DNA of 64,000 nucleotides from Giesbergeria sp. Its GTDB lineage: Bacteria; Pseudomonadota; Gammaproteobacteria; Burkholderiales; Burkholderiaceae_C. Positions 26,701 to 36,051 of the stretch are shown here, one piece after another. The stretch is taken from contig NZ_JAQUCA010000014.1 in assembly GCF_028686475.1 (NCBI RefSeq), forward strand, positions 1-64,000. Direction: 5' to 3'. Below the pieces are notes generated by a model. It had not been told where the DNA came from. It was given only the letters and a program-made list of their open reading frames with translations, and searched no databases. Position 1 is the first letter of the stretch; each line of letters begins with the position of its first letter. The position numbers and the translations under genes are program-made.

Positions 26701-27192
26701 CGGCTCTAGGCGAATCAGGTAGGCGATATCGCGTTGTAAGCCGGTGTTCAAATCCACCAAAAAATCGATCGTGCGCCGGGGCGTGACATCCACCTGCGCC
26801 AAATAAGCCTTGAGCTGCGGCGTGATGGCTTCGGTCGCCAGATAAGGGGCTAACTCTTCCGTGGTGGCTCTGTCGTAGCCAAACGGAAATTGCTCGGCCT
26901 GTGGTTCCAAAAAGAAGTCAAACGGGTTATAGACCGCCATCTCGACCACCAAATCCACCGTCACCTTGAACTCGGTGGTTTTTTCATGGAAAACAAAGCG
27001 CGCTTGGTAGTTGGCAAACGGGTCTTGCTGCCAATTGATGAAGTGCTGCGCTGGCTCTACGCGCAAAGAGTACGACACCACCTTGCTGCGGCAGTGCGGC
27101 GCAGGCCGCAGGCGAATCAGCTGTGGCCCCAAGTTAATCGGGCGGTCGTATTGGTAGTGGGTAACGTGGTGTAGGGCAGCGTGTATCGACAT
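23740..27192 (-). CDS. Large transglutaminase-like protein with DUF2126
   Basis: An 1150-residue protein. The N-terminal 300 residues are a transglutaminase-like domain (MSIHAALHHVTHYQYDRPI start, Cys in RSGSCRDSAWLL, His in DFTDLHAWCEVYLP, Asp in GWIGLDPTSG). The rest matches DUF2126: VRLTMGGEPTFVSIQD, LHFGQGKWYPGEQLPRWAL, GGGNHFVLGGATPADSPF and HPGGRSYDVFPVNAYEAES. The frame continues upstream to 27384, but the ATG at 27192 starts the family sequence. It is the first gene of the minus arm and divergent from a second ATP-grasp gene, 146 bases away. The domain pairing is typical of the proteobacterial ATP-grasp/alpha-E/transglutaminase cluster. Confidence 0.92.
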   Translation of the reverse strand: MSIHAALHHVTHYQYDRPINLGPQLIRLRPAPHCRSKVVSYSLRVEPAQHFINWQQDPFANYQARFVFHEKTTEFKVTVDLVVEMAVYNPFDFFLEPQAEQFPFGYDRATTEELAPYLATEAITPQLKAYLAQVDVTPRRTIDFLVDLNTGLQRDIAYLIRLEPGVQTPEETLEKRSGSCRDSAWLLVQLFRHLGLAARFASGYLIQLKPDVKSLDGPSGTEVDFTDLHAWCEVYLPGAGWIGLDPTSGLLAGEGHIPLACTPRPSGAAPIEGALDECEVTFHHAMEVTRIYESPRVTKPYTEAQWSEVLALGEQVDAALQAGDVRLTMGGEPTFVSIQDRDAPEWNTDALGPTKRGYATELVHKLRTEYGQGGFLHFGQGKWYPGEQLPRWALSIYWRADGDPIWHYPILFADERQPQHYTSADAQRFMQTLAGKLGVEHQHITPGYEDTWYYLWRERRLPINVDPFDSRLDDEMERMRLRRVFEQKLDSVVGYVLPLQAEPDAEADSTTWRSGPWHFRDERMYLIPGDSPMGYRLPLDALPWVSQADYPYLLEQDPFAPRNALPQASQLRAQYAPHSMGGGFAEGGSVAVQGQGHEVPSQQPPSGDAAPARFASAHETIRTAICVEARDPMRANGPKAEREHGSNFVRDGGGLYVFMPPLERLEDYLHLLAAVEATAEALGVQIVLEGYPPPRDPRLKVLQVTPDPGVIEVNIHPAHHWGELVQHTEFLYQAAYESRLCAEKFMTDGRHTGTGGGNHFVLGGATPADSPFLRRPELLASLILYWHNHPSLSYLFSGMFIGPTSQAPRVDEARNDQLYELEIALQEIHANRQKFGADMPPWLVDRTLRNILIDVTGNTHRSEFCIDKLYSPDSSTGRLGLLELRAFEMPPHARMSIVQQLLLRALVARFWEQPYLAPATRWGTELHDRCLLPSFVKMDFADVLADMRQAGFAFDDAWFAPHFEFRFPLVGQVQSMGIELTLRTALEPWHVMGEEGSAGGTVRYVDSSLERIEVRVTGLNPSRYVITCNGQPLPLQSTGVAGEYVAGVRYKAWNPPSSLHPSIEPHAPLTFDMVDTWMKRSIGGCQYHVAHPGGRSYDVFPVNAYEAESRRLSRFFRMGHTPGAMQVPPATIELPGSREFPFTLDLRRAR

Positions 27193-27338
27193 AAGAGCAA
27201 TAAGAGCAAAAGGGGAAGTGGTTTTTGCAGGCACGCCCCAAGGCGCGTGGTCACAGCCCCTCAAGCAAAAGCTGCGCCAGCATGGGGCGGCACAAGCTGG
27301 CCCAGTCCTTGCTTTAAGCCTCGGCAGGAGAAAACACC

Positions 27339-28826
27339 ATGCTGAAATTCGACGAGATGTATGCCACCCTTGCCCCCTTGCCACACGGGGGCGGGCAGGT
27401 GCAACAACAGGGTTTGCGGTGTGGCACCCAAGTGCGCCCCGGTTACGCTTCCTATGCCCAATGGCTAGAGCGCCAACCAGAGGCGGCCATGCGTGCGCGC
27501 CGTGAAGAGGCCGAAATGATTTTCAGGCGTGTCGGCATCACTTTTGCCGTGTATGGAGCCAAAGACGAAGACGGTGCAGGCACCGAGCGCCTGATACCGT
27601 TCGATTTGATTCCGCGCATCATTCCGGCACAAGAGTGGAGCCAGATGCAAAAGGGGCTGGTGCAGCGCGTCACGGCACTGAACCGCTTTATCCATGATGT
27701 CTACCACGAGCAAGAAATCCTCAAGGCGGGCGTGATTCCGCGTGAACAGGTGGTGAACAACGCCCAGTTCCGCCCCGAGATGATGGGTGTCAACGTACCC
27801 AATGATGTCTATTCGCACATCAGTGGGGTTGACATTGTGCGCGCCCCCGACAGCGCCGGTAACGGCCAATACTACGTGCTCGAAGACAACCTGCGCGTAC
27901 CCAGCGGTGTGAGCTACATGCTAGAAAACCGCAAAATGATGATGCGGTTGTTCCCCGAGCTGTTTAGCCAAAACCGCATCGCCCCGGTGGCCCATTACCC
28001 CGACCTGCTGCTCGAAACCCTGCGGGCCAGCGCCCCCACCGGCGCGTCCGACCCCAATGTGGTGGTGCTCACCCCCGGCATGTACAACAGTGCTTATTTT
28101 GAACATGCCTTCTTGGCGCAGCAAATGGGCGTGGAGCTGGTACAAGGCCAAGACCTGTTTGTGCGCGATGGCTTTGTCTATAAACGCACCACCAAGGGGC
28201 CAGAGCGTGTGGATGTGATTTACCGGCGTGTGGATGACGACTTCCTAGACCCAGCGGTGTTCCGTGCCGATTCGGCCTTGGGTTGTGCCGGACTGATGGA
28301 CGCTTACCGCGCAGGCCATGTCAGCATTTGCAATGCCGTGGGTACGGGGGTGGCTGACGACAAATCCATCTACCCCTATGTGCCCAAGATGATTGAGTTC
28401 TATCTGGGTGAAAAACCCATCCTGAACAACGTACCCACTTGGATGTGCCGCAAGCCCGAAGACTTGCAATATGTGCTGGCCCACCTGAAAGACTTGGTGG
28501 TGAAAGAGGTGCATGGCGCAGGTGGCTACGGCATGTTGATTGGCCCCACGGCCACACAGGCCGAGATTGCCGAGTTTGCCCAAGTGCTGCGTGCCAACCC
28601 GGCGGGCTATATCGCCCAACCCACGCTCAGCCTGTCGAGTTGCCCCACTTTTGTCGAGCAAGGCATTGCGCCACGCCACATTGACCTGCGCCCCTTTGTG
28701 CTCAGTGGCAAAACCGTGCAAATGGTGCCCGGCGGCCTGACGCGGGTGGCGCTCAAAGAAGGCTCGCTGGTGGTCAACTCCTCGCAAGGGGGTGGCACCA
28801 AAGACACCTGGATTATGGAAGTTTGA
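27339..28826 (+). CDS. Circularly permuted type 2 ATP-grasp protein
   Basis: A 495-residue stand-alone ATP-grasp protein (DUF404/DUF407 type), probably an amide ligase. Landmarks: ITFAVYGAKDEDGAGTERLIPFDLIPRII, DNLRVPSGVSYMLENRKMMMR (in parts), VLTPGMYNSAYFEHAFLAQQM, VDVIYRRVDDDFLDP, VKEVHGAGGYGMLIG and HIDLRPFVLSGKTVQMVPGGLTRVAL. ATG at 27339 follows a ggcaggag ribosome site. It is followed with a few bases' spacing by an alpha-E gene, so this pair is the split version of the fused protein at 21104. Substrate unknown. Confidence 0.93.
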   Translation: MLKFDEMYATLAPLPHGGGQVQQQGLRCGTQVRPGYASYAQWLERQPEAAMRARREEAEMIFRRVGITFAVYGAKDEDGAGTERLIPFDLIPRIIPAQEWSQMQKGLVQRVTALNRFIHDVYHEQEILKAGVIPREQVVNNAQFRPEMMGVNVPNDVYSHISGVDIVRAPDSAGNGQYYVLEDNLRVPSGVSYMLENRKMMMRLFPELFSQNRIAPVAHYPDLLLETLRASAPTGASDPNVVVLTPGMYNSAYFEHAFLAQQMGVELVQGQDLFVRDGFVYKRTTKGPERVDVIYRRVDDDFLDPAVFRADSALGCAGLMDAYRAGHVSICNAVGTGVADDKSIYPYVPKMIEFYLGEKPILNNVPTWMCRKPEDLQYVLAHLKDLVVKEVHGAGGYGMLIGPTATQAEIAEFAQVLRANPAGYIAQPTLSLSSCPTFVEQGIAPRHIDLRPFVLSGKTVQMVPGGLTRVALKEGSLVVNSSQGGGTKDTWIMEV

Positions 28827-28837
28827 GAGGAGTATGG

Positions 28838-29791
28838 ATGTTGTGCCGAACCGCTGACCACCTTTTCTGGATGTCCCGCTACATGGAGCGGGCCGAGAAT
28901 ACCGCCCGTATGCTCAATGTGGGCTACGAAACCGCCCTGCTGCCGCAATCAGCCGCAGTGGCACAAACCAACTGGCAGGGCCTGCTGTCTATCAGCGAGC
29001 TGATACCGGCCTACCAAGCCAAATATGGGGAGATTACCGCGCGCAAGGTGCTGCAATTCATGGTGGCGGACGAGGACAACCCCGCCTCTATTCTGTCTTG
29101 CCTGCGCGCCGCGCGCGAAAATGCCCGTGCCGTGCGCGGCTCCTTAACCACCGAGGCTTGGGAAATGCAAAACCAAACTTGGTTGGAGGTCAACCGCCTA
29201 TTACGCAGTGGCCAGTTAGAGGCCGACCCCAGCCAGTTTTTTGAATGGGTGCGCTTTCGCTCGCATTTATCGCGCGGGGTCATGCTGGGCACCATGCTGG
29301 CGGATGAATCGTTGCATTTTTTGCGCTTAGGCACCTTTTTGGAGCGCGCCGACAACACCGCACGCCTGTTGGATGCCAAATTCCATGCCTTGGGCAGCGA
29401 GTTTCATGGCACCGACAATGGCCGCGACCAAGAATATGATTTCTACCACTGGAGCGCCGTGCTGGGCAGCTTCTCGGCCTTCGAGATTTACCGCAAGGTC
29501 TATCGCAATGGCATCCAGCCTGAGCGGGTGGCCGAGTTGTTGATTTTGAACCCGTCCATGCCGCGCTCTTTGTTGGCCTGCATGTTAGAAGTACGGCAAA
29601 ACCTCGACCGGGTGGCCAACGGCCAGTCCCAGGAAACCCAGCGTCTGGTGGGCCGCCTGTTGGCTGATTTGCAGTATGGCCGCATCGACGAAATTTTGGC
29701 GACCGGCCTGCACGCTTACCTCACGCAAATTTTGGAGCGCATCAATGATATTGGTGTAGGCATTGGGCGCGACTTCTTGGCCGCTGCTTAA
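28838..29791 (+). CDS. Alpha-E domain protein
   Basis: A 317-residue all-helical alpha-E protein, which begins MLCRTADHLFWMSRYMERAENTARML and contains FEWVRFRSHLSRGVMLGTML and FLRLGTFLERADNTARLLDAK. The ATG at 28838 has GAGAGG seven bases upstream; the frame extends to a TTG at 28823 that overlaps the ATP-grasp stop and is less likely. Alpha-E proteins nearly always accompany the circularly permuted ATP-grasp ligases and are presumed to handle the substrate or product, but no activity is established. Confidence 0.92.
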   Translation: MLCRTADHLFWMSRYMERAENTARMLNVGYETALLPQSAAVAQTNWQGLLSISELIPAYQAKYGEITARKVLQFMVADEDNPASILSCLRAARENARAVRGSLTTEAWEMQNQTWLEVNRLLRSGQLEADPSQFFEWVRFRSHLSRGVMLGTMLADESLHFLRLGTFLERADNTARLLDAKFHALGSEFHGTDNGRDQEYDFYHWSAVLGSFSAFEIYRKVYRNGIQPERVAELLILNPSMPRSLLACMLEVRQNLDRVANGQSQETQRLVGRLLADLQYGRIDEILATGLHAYLTQILERINDIGVGIGRDFLAAA

Positions 29792-29799
29792 TCGCCCAA

Positions 29800-30621
29800 T
29801 CAATACACCAGCCGCTCTGGTTGCAACTCTTGCAAAATGGTGGTGGCAATCTCTTCGATGGATTTGGTGGTGGTCGATAGCCAGCGAATGCCCGAGCGGC
29901 GCATCATGGTTTCGGCCTCGGCCACTTCGTAGCGGCAGTTTTGCAAGCTGGCATAGCGCGAGTTGGGGCGGCGCTCGCTGCGGATTTCTGCCAGCCGCTC
30001 CGGACTGATGGACAGGCCAAAAATCTTTTTGCGGTGCGGTACCAGCGCTGGCGGCAATTGGCGGCGTTCAAAATCTTCGGGAATCAAAGGGTAGTTGGCC
30101 GCTTTGAGGCCGTGCTGCATCGCCAAATACAAGCTGGTCGGGGTTTTGCCGCTGCGGCTCACGCCCACCAAAATCACATCGGCCCCGGCCAAGTCGCGGT
30201 TGCTTTGGCCATCGTCGTGCGCCAAACTGAAGTTAATCGCCTCAATGCGGCTGTGGTATTCCTTGCTTTTGCTGATGTCCGAAAAGCGCCCCACGCGGTG
30301 GTGCGATTTGATACCCAGCTCCTCCTCCAGCGGATGGACAAAGGTGCCAAACATATCGAGCAACATGCCTTTGCAGTTTTCTTGCAAAATTTTGAGCACC
30401 TCCATGTTCACCAGCGTGGTAAACACAATCGGACGTTTGCCCTCTATCTCGCCGGTGTGGTTGATTTGGCGCACTACCTGATGCGCCTTGTCCACCGTAT
30501 CGGTAAAGGGCAGGCGGGTGCGGCGCGGCACCATTTCAAATTGCGCCAAGATGGCATTGCCAAAGGTTTCGGCAGTGATGCCCGTACCATCCGAAACAAA
30601 AAAAACAGTGCGTGTATGCAT
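29800..30621 (-). CDS. ppsR: PEP synthase regulatory kinase/pyrophosphorylase
   Basis: A 273-residue DUF299 protein that inactivates PEP synthase by ADP-dependent phosphorylation of a threonine and reactivates it by phosphorolysis. Family motifs are [22 protein letters not shown] at the N-terminus, the P-loop-like [15 protein letters not shown], and [24 protein letters not shown] near the C-terminus. ATG at 30621. It is divergent from ppsA, its target, with 177 bases between them, which is the standard arrangement and makes the assignment strong. Confidence 0.96.
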   Translation of the reverse strand: MHTRTVFFVSDGTGITAETFGNAILAQFEMVPRRTRLPFTDTVDKAHQVVRQINHTGEIEGKRPIVFTTLVNMEVLKILQENCKGMLLDMFGTFVHPLEEELGIKSHHRVGRFSDISKSKEYHSRIEAINFSLAHDDGQSNRDLAGADVILVGVSRSGKTPTSLYLAMQHGLKAANYPLIPEDFERRQLPPALVPHRKKIFGLSISPERLAEIRSERRPNSRYASLQNCRYEVAEAETMMRRSGIRWLSTTTKSIEEIATTILQELQPERLVY

Positions 30622-30738
30622 GAGGACTTTCTAAGGGGAGGAGCCTACAATTGCGAAATTATGCAAATTCTGCGCCCAGCACGCACAGCAGCCCATCCAA
30701 AGAACCATAAAGCTGCTTTTCTGCTGGGGGTGTTGCCT

Positions 30739-30760
30739 TGCCCGCTAGATTGCGCGGGCA
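30739..30760 (+). other. Hairpin in the ppsA leader
   Basis: A tgcccgc / gcgggca stem with an 8-base loop, followed three bases later by five Ts, lies about 40 bases before the ppsA start. It has the form of a weak intrinsic terminator or attenuator in the ppsA leader. No regulator site could be recognised. Confidence 0.4.
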
Positions 30761-30798
30761 TGGGTTTTTGAGCCGTTTTTAACTTCCGGAGCTTTCCT

Positions 30799-33189
30799 AT
30801 GTCTGCACTCTTCAGTCCTACCGCCTTGGTAGTACCGTTTGAAAACCTGAGAATGACCGATGTCGAATCGGTCGGCGGCAAAAACGCCAGCTTGGGCGAA
30901 ATGATTTCGCAACTGCCCGAGGGCGTGCGCGTGCCTACCGGCTTTGCCACCACCGCCCACGCTTTCCGCGAATTTTTGGCCTTTGAGGGGCTGGCCGACA
31001 AAATCAGCGCCAAACTGGCCGCGCTGGATGTCGAAGACGTGCGCGCCTTGGCTGCCGCCGGGGCCGAGATTCGCGGCTGGGTAGAAAACCACCCCTTCCC
31101 GGCGGATTTAGAAGCCGCCGTGCGCGCAGAGTTTGCCCAATTGTCGGCGGGCAACCCGCAAGCCAGCTTTGCGGTGCGCTCGTCTGCCACGGCAGAGGAT
31201 TTGCCCGATGCCTCGTTTGCCGGTCAACAAGAAACCTTCCTCAATGTAGTGGGCATCGAAGACGTGCTGCACAAAATGAAGGAAGTGTTCGCCTCGCTCT
31301 ACAACGACCGCGCCATCTCCTACCGCGTGCATAAGGGCTTTGCCCATGACGTGGTGGCTTTGTCCGCCGGTGTGCAACGCATGGTGCGCTCCGATTTGGG
31401 CGCTGCCGGTGTGATGTTCACCATCGACACCGAATCCGGCTTTGAAGAGGTGGTGTTTATCACCTCCAGCTACGGCTTGGGCGAAACCGTGGTGCAGGGC
31501 GCGGTCAACCCGGACGAGTTCTATGTGCATAAGCCGATGCTCAAGGCGGGCAAAAAAGCCGTGATTCGGCGCAATCTGGGTAGCAAGCTGATTCAGATGG
31601 TGTTCTCTAGCGCCGAAGAAAAAGCTGCCAGCGGCAAGCTGGTCAAAACCACCGATGTCGCCCCCGAACTGCGTAACCGCTACTCCCTTACCGATGCCGA
31701 TGTGGAGCAACTGGCCCATTACGCGCTGGTGATTGAGCAGCACTATGGTCGCCCGATGGACATTGAATGGGGCAAAGACGGCACCGACGGCCAGCTCTAC
31801 ATCCTGCAAGCGCGCCCCGAAACCGTGAAAAGCCAATCTAAGGGCCAAGCCGAACTGCGCTACAAGCTCAAGGGCACCGGCACCGTGCTGGCCGAAGGCC
31901 GCGCCATTGGCCAAAAAATCGGCACCGGCCCGGTGCGTTTGGTACACCATATCTCCGAGATGGACAAGGTGCAGCCCGGCGACGTGCTGGTGACCGACAT
32001 GACCGACCCCAACTGGGAGCCGGTCATGAAGCGCGCCAGCGCCATCGTAACCAACCGGGGAGGTCGTACCTGCCACGCCGCCATCATTGCGCGTGAGTTG
32101 GGCATTCCTGCCGTGGTCGGCTGTGGCAATGCCACCGACAAACTGCTCGATGGCACCTTGGTCACGGTCAGCTGTGCCGAAGGCGACACCGGCCACATCT
32201 ACGACGGCCTGCTAGAAACCGAAGTCACCGAAGTGCAGCGCGGTGCCATGCCCCCCATCAAGACCAAAATCATGATGAACGTGGGCAACCCGCAATTGGC
32301 TTTTGACTTTTGCCAACTGCCCAACGCGGGCGTGGGCTTGGCACGGCTAGAGTTCATTATCAACAACAACATCGGCGTACACCCCAAGGCCATTTTGGAC
32401 TATCCTGCCGTCGATGCGGACCTGAAAAAGGCGGTCGAATCGGTGGCGCGTGGCCATGCCTCGCCGCGTGCTTTTTATGTGGACAAGGTGGCCGAAGGTG
32501 TGGCCACGATTGCCGCCGCCTTCTGGCCCAAGCCGGTCATCGTGCGCCTGTCCGACTTCAAGAGCAACGAGTACCGCAAGCTCATCGGCGGCAGCCGCTA
32601 CGAGCCAGAAGAAGAAAACCCGATGCTGGGCTTCCGGGGTGCCGCGCGCTACATCAGCGCCGAGTTTGGCGAAGCCTTCAAGATGGAATGCGAAGCCCTG
32701 CGCCGCGTGCGCGAAGACATGGGCCTGACCAATGTGCAGGTGATGGTGCCGTTTGTGCGTACCCTCAAGCAAGCCGAGCGCGTCACTACCATGCTGGCCG
32801 ACAATGGCCTCAAGCGCGGCGAGAACGAACTCAAGCTCATCATGATGTGCGAAGTGCCCTCCAACGCCATCTTGGCCGACGAGTTCTTGCAATACTTTGA
32901 TGGCTTCTCCATCGGCTCCAACGACCTGACCCAACTCACTTTGGGTCTGGACCGCGATTCGGGCCTGGAGCTGCTGGCACACGACTTTGACGAGCGCGAC
33001 CCCGCCGTGAAAAAGCTGCTGGAGCGCGTGATTGCCGCCTGTCTGGCCCAAGGCAAGTATGTGGGCATCTGCGGCCAAGGCCCGTCAGACCACCCTGATT
33101 TTGCCCAATGGCTGGCCGACCAAGGCATTTTGTCGATTTCGCTCAACCCCGACAGCGTGATCGCCACTTGGCAACAACTGGCAGGTTAA
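30799..33189 (+). CDS. ppsA: Phosphoenolpyruvate synthase
   Basis: Makes PEP from pyruvate and ATP for gluconeogenesis. The 796-residue protein has the three expected parts: the N-terminal ATP-grasp domain ([31 protein letters not shown]), the central phosphohistidine domain with [20 protein letters not shown] carrying the catalytic His, and the C-terminal TIM barrel with [34 protein letters not shown] and [16 protein letters not shown] carrying the catalytic Cys. ATG at 30799 follows a ccggag ribosome site. Divergent ppsR presumably controls it by phosphorylation next to the catalytic His. Confidence 0.97.
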   Translation: MSALFSPTALVVPFENLRMTDVESVGGKNASLGEMISQLPEGVRVPTGFATTAHAFREFLAFEGLADKISAKLAALDVEDVRALAAAGAEIRGWVENHPFPADLEAAVRAEFAQLSAGNPQASFAVRSSATAEDLPDASFAGQQETFLNVVGIEDVLHKMKEVFASLYNDRAISYRVHKGFAHDVVALSAGVQRMVRSDLGAAGVMFTIDTESGFEEVVFITSSYGLGETVVQGAVNPDEFYVHKPMLKAGKKAVIRRNLGSKLIQMVFSSAEEKAASGKLVKTTDVAPELRNRYSLTDADVEQLAHYALVIEQHYGRPMDIEWGKDGTDGQLYILQARPETVKSQSKGQAELRYKLKGTGTVLAEGRAIGQKIGTGPVRLVHHISEMDKVQPGDVLVTDMTDPNWEPVMKRASAIVTNRGGRTCHAAIIARELGIPAVVGCGNATDKLLDGTLVTVSCAEGDTGHIYDGLLETEVTEVQRGAMPPIKTKIMMNVGNPQLAFDFCQLPNAGVGLARLEFIINNNIGVHPKAILDYPAVDADLKKAVESVARGHASPRAFYVDKVAEGVATIAAAFWPKPVIVRLSDFKSNEYRKLIGGSRYEPEEENPMLGFRGAARYISAEFGEAFKMECEALRRVREDMGLTNVQVMVPFVRTLKQAERVTTMLADNGLKRGENELKLIMMCEVPSNAILADEFLQYFDGFSIGSNDLTQLTLGLDRDSGLELLAHDFDERDPAVKKLLERVIAACLAQGKYVGICGQGPSDHPDFAQWLADQGILSISLNPDSVIATWQQLAG

Positions 33190-33199
33190 ACCTGCGCGC

Positions 33200-33568
33200 G
33201 TGGTGACCCGCATCCACGCTGCTCCAGAAGCCAGTGGCACGCCTGCGGCGCTGCCACTGGTGGTACTGCCCAAACCCGACCCGCGCCGCCTGCTGTTGCA
33301 GGCGGTGTTGTTGTTTTTGTGGGCGCTGGCCGCCTTTGGGGTGATGTTTTTTGCCCGCGATTTGCAATCTTTGCAAGTCTATGGCTGGCCCTTGGGTTAC
33401 TGGTTGGCCTCGCAAGGGGTGGTATTGGTTTTTATGGCCATTGTGGTGGTCTATGCCTTGGTCATGGCCTACCTTGACCGCCACCCGTGGCCCACCACCG
33501 CGCAACCCAGTACGCCGGTAGCCAGCACTACTTCCTCGGCCCCAACACGGCCACCACAGCATGGCTGA
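33200..33568 (+). CDS. DUF4212 small subunit of a sodium:solute symporter
   Basis: A 122-residue membrane protein with two hydrophobic segments (about 30-50 and 65-90), of the DUF4212 type that accompanies VC_2705-subfamily sodium:solute symporters. Typical pieces are LLLQAVLLFLWALAAFGVMFFARDL and WPLGYWLASQGVVLVFMAIVVVYALVMAYLDR (segments quoted in part). The tail is Pro/Thr/Ser-rich. The frame starts at a GTG at 33200 and overlaps the symporter start by 8 bases, so the two are coupled. It begins 11 bases after the ppsA stop. Confidence 0.85.
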   Translation: MVTRIHAAPEASGTPAALPLVVLPKPDPRRLLLQAVLLFLWALAAFGVMFFARDLQSLQVYGWPLGYWLASQGVVLVFMAIVVVYALVMAYLDRHPWPTTAQPSTPVASTTSSAPTRPPQHG

Positions 33569-35636
33569 ACCGGGCCTTGGCACCCAGCGTGCCTATCTGC
33601 GCCGTCTGCACCGCAATCTGGCCTTGTATGTGCTGGGGGTGTTGGGTTTTGTTGGCTTAATGACTTGGGCCGAACACCGGGGCCTGTCGCGCCAATGGAT
33701 TGGCCCGATTTTTTTGTTTTTGACCGTGATGGCCTATGCCGCCATTGGGGTTTATGGCCGCACCACTGACCCGGAAGAGTATTACGTGGCTGGGCGGCGC
33801 ATTCCACCGTTTTACAACGGCATGGCTACCGCCGCCGATTGGATGAGCGCCGCCTCGTTTATCAGTTTATCGGGAGCGCTGTATTTACAGGGGTTTTCTG
33901 GTACGCCGGGGCAGGCCGGGGGCTTGGCCTATTTGCTGGGCTGGACGGGCGGTTTTTGCTTGGTTGCCTTGTTGATTGCACCCCATTTGCGCGCCATGCA
34001 GCTTTATACCGTGCCGGAGTTTTTTCAGGTGCGTTTTGGTGGCCACTGGCCGCGCGTGATTGCCGCACTGGCCGCTGTGGCTTGCTCCTTTACCTATTTG
34101 GTAGCGCAAATTTATGGTGTCGGCCTGATTGCCTCGCGCCTGACCGGGGTGCAGTTTGAGATTGGCATCATGCTGGGCTTGGGCGGCATGTTGCTGTGTT
34201 CATTTTTGGGCGGTATGCGCGCCATCACTTGGACGCAGGTGGCACAGTATGTGGTGATTTTGCTGGCATTTTTGATTCCGGTATCGTGGCTGGCCTACAA
34301 ACAATTGGGCAACCCGATAGCCCCGCTGGTCTATGGGCACCAACTGGGCAAAATTGCCGAGTTAGAAACGCAATTGTTGGCCTCCCCGGCCGAGCAAGAA
34401 GTGATTGCCGCCTACCAACGCCGGGCGCTAGAGCTGCAAAGCTGGCTGCAAGATGTAGAAAACAGCCTAGAGCAGCAGCGCCAAACACGGCAAGAGCATA
34501 TCCACCACCTGCGCGCACAAAATGCCGATGTCGGGTTGATTGTGGCCGCCAGCCGCGAACTGGCCGCCTTGCCACGCGATGCCGAAGCCGCACGCGAGCG
34601 TTGGCAGCAAGAAATGCGCGACAACTACGCGCGCGCCCAACCCTTGGGCGGCTTGCCACGCCACAGCCAAGCCTACGCGGGTGACCCGAATGGCACACCA
34701 CAAGAGCAAGCCGATTACCAAGACACCCGGCGCAATTTTCTGGCACTGATGTTCTGCTTGATGGTAGGCACTGCTGGTTTGCCCCACCTGCTCACACGCT
34801 ATTACACCGCACCCTCGGTGTCTGGGGCGCGCGCTTCGGTGGCTTGGTCTTTGTTTTTTATTGCTATTTTGTACCTGAGCGCTCCCGCAGTGGCGGCATT
34901 GGTCAAGTTTGAAGTGATGCACAACTTGGTCGGTAGCCCGTTTGATGCCCTGCCACACTGGATGGCACAGTGGGCGCGGGTGGATACCTCTTTGCTATCG
35001 GTGGAAGATGTCAACGGCGACGGCATTGTGCAGTTTGGTGAAATCCGGCTCGGGGCCGATTTGATTATGCTGGCCGCACCCGAACTGGCAGGCTTGCCCT
35101 ATGTGGTCTCGGGCTTGGTGGCCGCTGGTGGGCTGGCAGCAGCGCTTTCTACCGCCGATGGCCTGTTGCTTACCATCAGCAACGCTTTAGTGCGTGATTT
35201 GTACGTGGCTGACCCCGACCGCGAAGCCACCCCCGAACAGCGCGTTATTTTGACCAAGTTTATTTTGTTGGCCGTGGCCTTGGCCGCCGCTTTTGTGGCG
35301 GCCTTGAAGCCATCGGACATCCTGCCGCTGGTGACGGCCTCGTTCTCGTTGGCGGCCTCAGCCTTTGTGCCGGTGATGGTGCTGGGCATTTTTTGGCGTG
35401 GTGCCACACGCCAAGGGGCAGTGGCCGGTATGCTGGCAGGCTTGGGCGTGGCCGCTTACTACATGCTCAGCAATGTAGCTGCGGTGCGTGCTGCCGCGCC
35501 CACCTTGCTACTGGGGGATGGCCTGTGGTGGGGCATTCAGCCCATTTCTGCCGGGGTATTTGGCGTGCCTGCTGGCTTGCTGATGGCTTGGCTGGTCAGT
35601 CGCTGGGGCCGCGACCGACAGCCTAGCAGCCACTAA
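33561..35636 (+). CDS. Sodium:solute symporter, VC_2705 subfamily
   Basis: A 691-residue SSS-family symporter related to the acetate/propionate-type ActP carriers. Family sequence includes DPEEYYVAGRRIPPFYNGMATAADWMSAASFI near the N-terminus, MFCLMVGTAGLPHLLTRYYT, and ALSTADGLLLTISNALVRDLY. An unusual long hydrophilic insert (about residues 255-390), with a predicted coiled-coil part (QSWLQDVENSLEQQRQTRQ), splits the membrane core. A loop after it reads DVNGDGIVQFGEI, the pattern of a calcium-binding EF-hand loop. The likely substrates are short organic acids, judged from family only. Next to ppsA it would fit gluconeogenic growth on acids. Confidence 0.87.
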   Translation: MAEPGLGTQRAYLRRLHRNLALYVLGVLGFVGLMTWAEHRGLSRQWIGPIFLFLTVMAYAAIGVYGRTTDPEEYYVAGRRIPPFYNGMATAADWMSAASFISLSGALYLQGFSGTPGQAGGLAYLLGWTGGFCLVALLIAPHLRAMQLYTVPEFFQVRFGGHWPRVIAALAAVACSFTYLVAQIYGVGLIASRLTGVQFEIGIMLGLGGMLLCSFLGGMRAITWTQVAQYVVILLAFLIPVSWLAYKQLGNPIAPLVYGHQLGKIAELETQLLASPAEQEVIAAYQRRALELQSWLQDVENSLEQQRQTRQEHIHHLRAQNADVGLIVAASRELAALPRDAEAARERWQQEMRDNYARAQPLGGLPRHSQAYAGDPNGTPQEQADYQDTRRNFLALMFCLMVGTAGLPHLLTRYYTAPSVSGARASVAWSLFFIAILYLSAPAVAALVKFEVMHNLVGSPFDALPHWMAQWARVDTSLLSVEDVNGDGIVQFGEIRLGADLIMLAAPELAGLPYVVSGLVAAGGLAAALSTADGLLLTISNALVRDLYVADPDREATPEQRVILTKFILLAVALAAAFVAALKPSDILPLVTASFSLAASAFVPVMVLGIFWRGATRQGAVAGMLAGLGVAAYYMLSNVAAVRAAAPTLLLGDGLWWGIQPISAGVFGVPAGLLMAWLVSRWGRDRQPSSH

Positions 35637-35640
35637 GGCC

Positions 35641-36000
35641 TTAACGGCCTACTTGGAGCAGCTCGACATCAAACTTGAGCGTGGCGTTGGGCGGAATCAC
35701 GCCACCGGCACCCCGGGCACCATAGCCCAAAGCCGCCGGAATAATCAGGGTGCGCTGGCCGCCCACCTTCATGCCCTGCACGCCCTCGTCCCAGCCCTTA
35801 ATCACCATGCCCGCGCCCAAACCGAACACAAATGGGGCATTGCGGTCGCGGCTGGAGTCAAACTTGGCCCCTTGTTGGTCGTTTTGGTAGAGCCAGCCGG
35901 TGTAATGCACCGTGACTTGCTGGCCACGGGTGGCTTCGGCACCTTCGCCTAGCGTAGTGTCTTCGTATTGCAGGCCCGATGCGGTGGTGGTAAATGCCAT
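35641..36000 (-). CDS. FKBP-type peptidyl-prolyl isomerase
   Basis: A 119-residue single-domain FKBP without signal peptide, so cytoplasmic. The canonical motifs are present: VTVHYTGWLYQNDQQGAKFDSS, FVFGLGAGMVIKGWDEGVQGMKVG, RTLIIPAALGYGARG and IPPNATLKFDVELL. The ATG at 36000 begins the family sequence (MAFTTTASGLQYEDT); the frame extends to 36033. It ends 4 bases from the convergent symporter, with a short aggcc/ggcct inverted repeat across the junction. Confidence 0.93.
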   Translation of the reverse strand: MAFTTTASGLQYEDTTLGEGAEATRGQQVTVHYTGWLYQNDQQGAKFDSSRDRNAPFVFGLGAGMVIKGWDEGVQGMKVGGQRTLIIPAALGYGARGAGGVIPPNATLKFDVELLQVGR

Positions 36001-36051
36001 AACTATCCTTATGCTGAGGGAAAAATTAGACAATGTAGCCGAAACTGGCCT

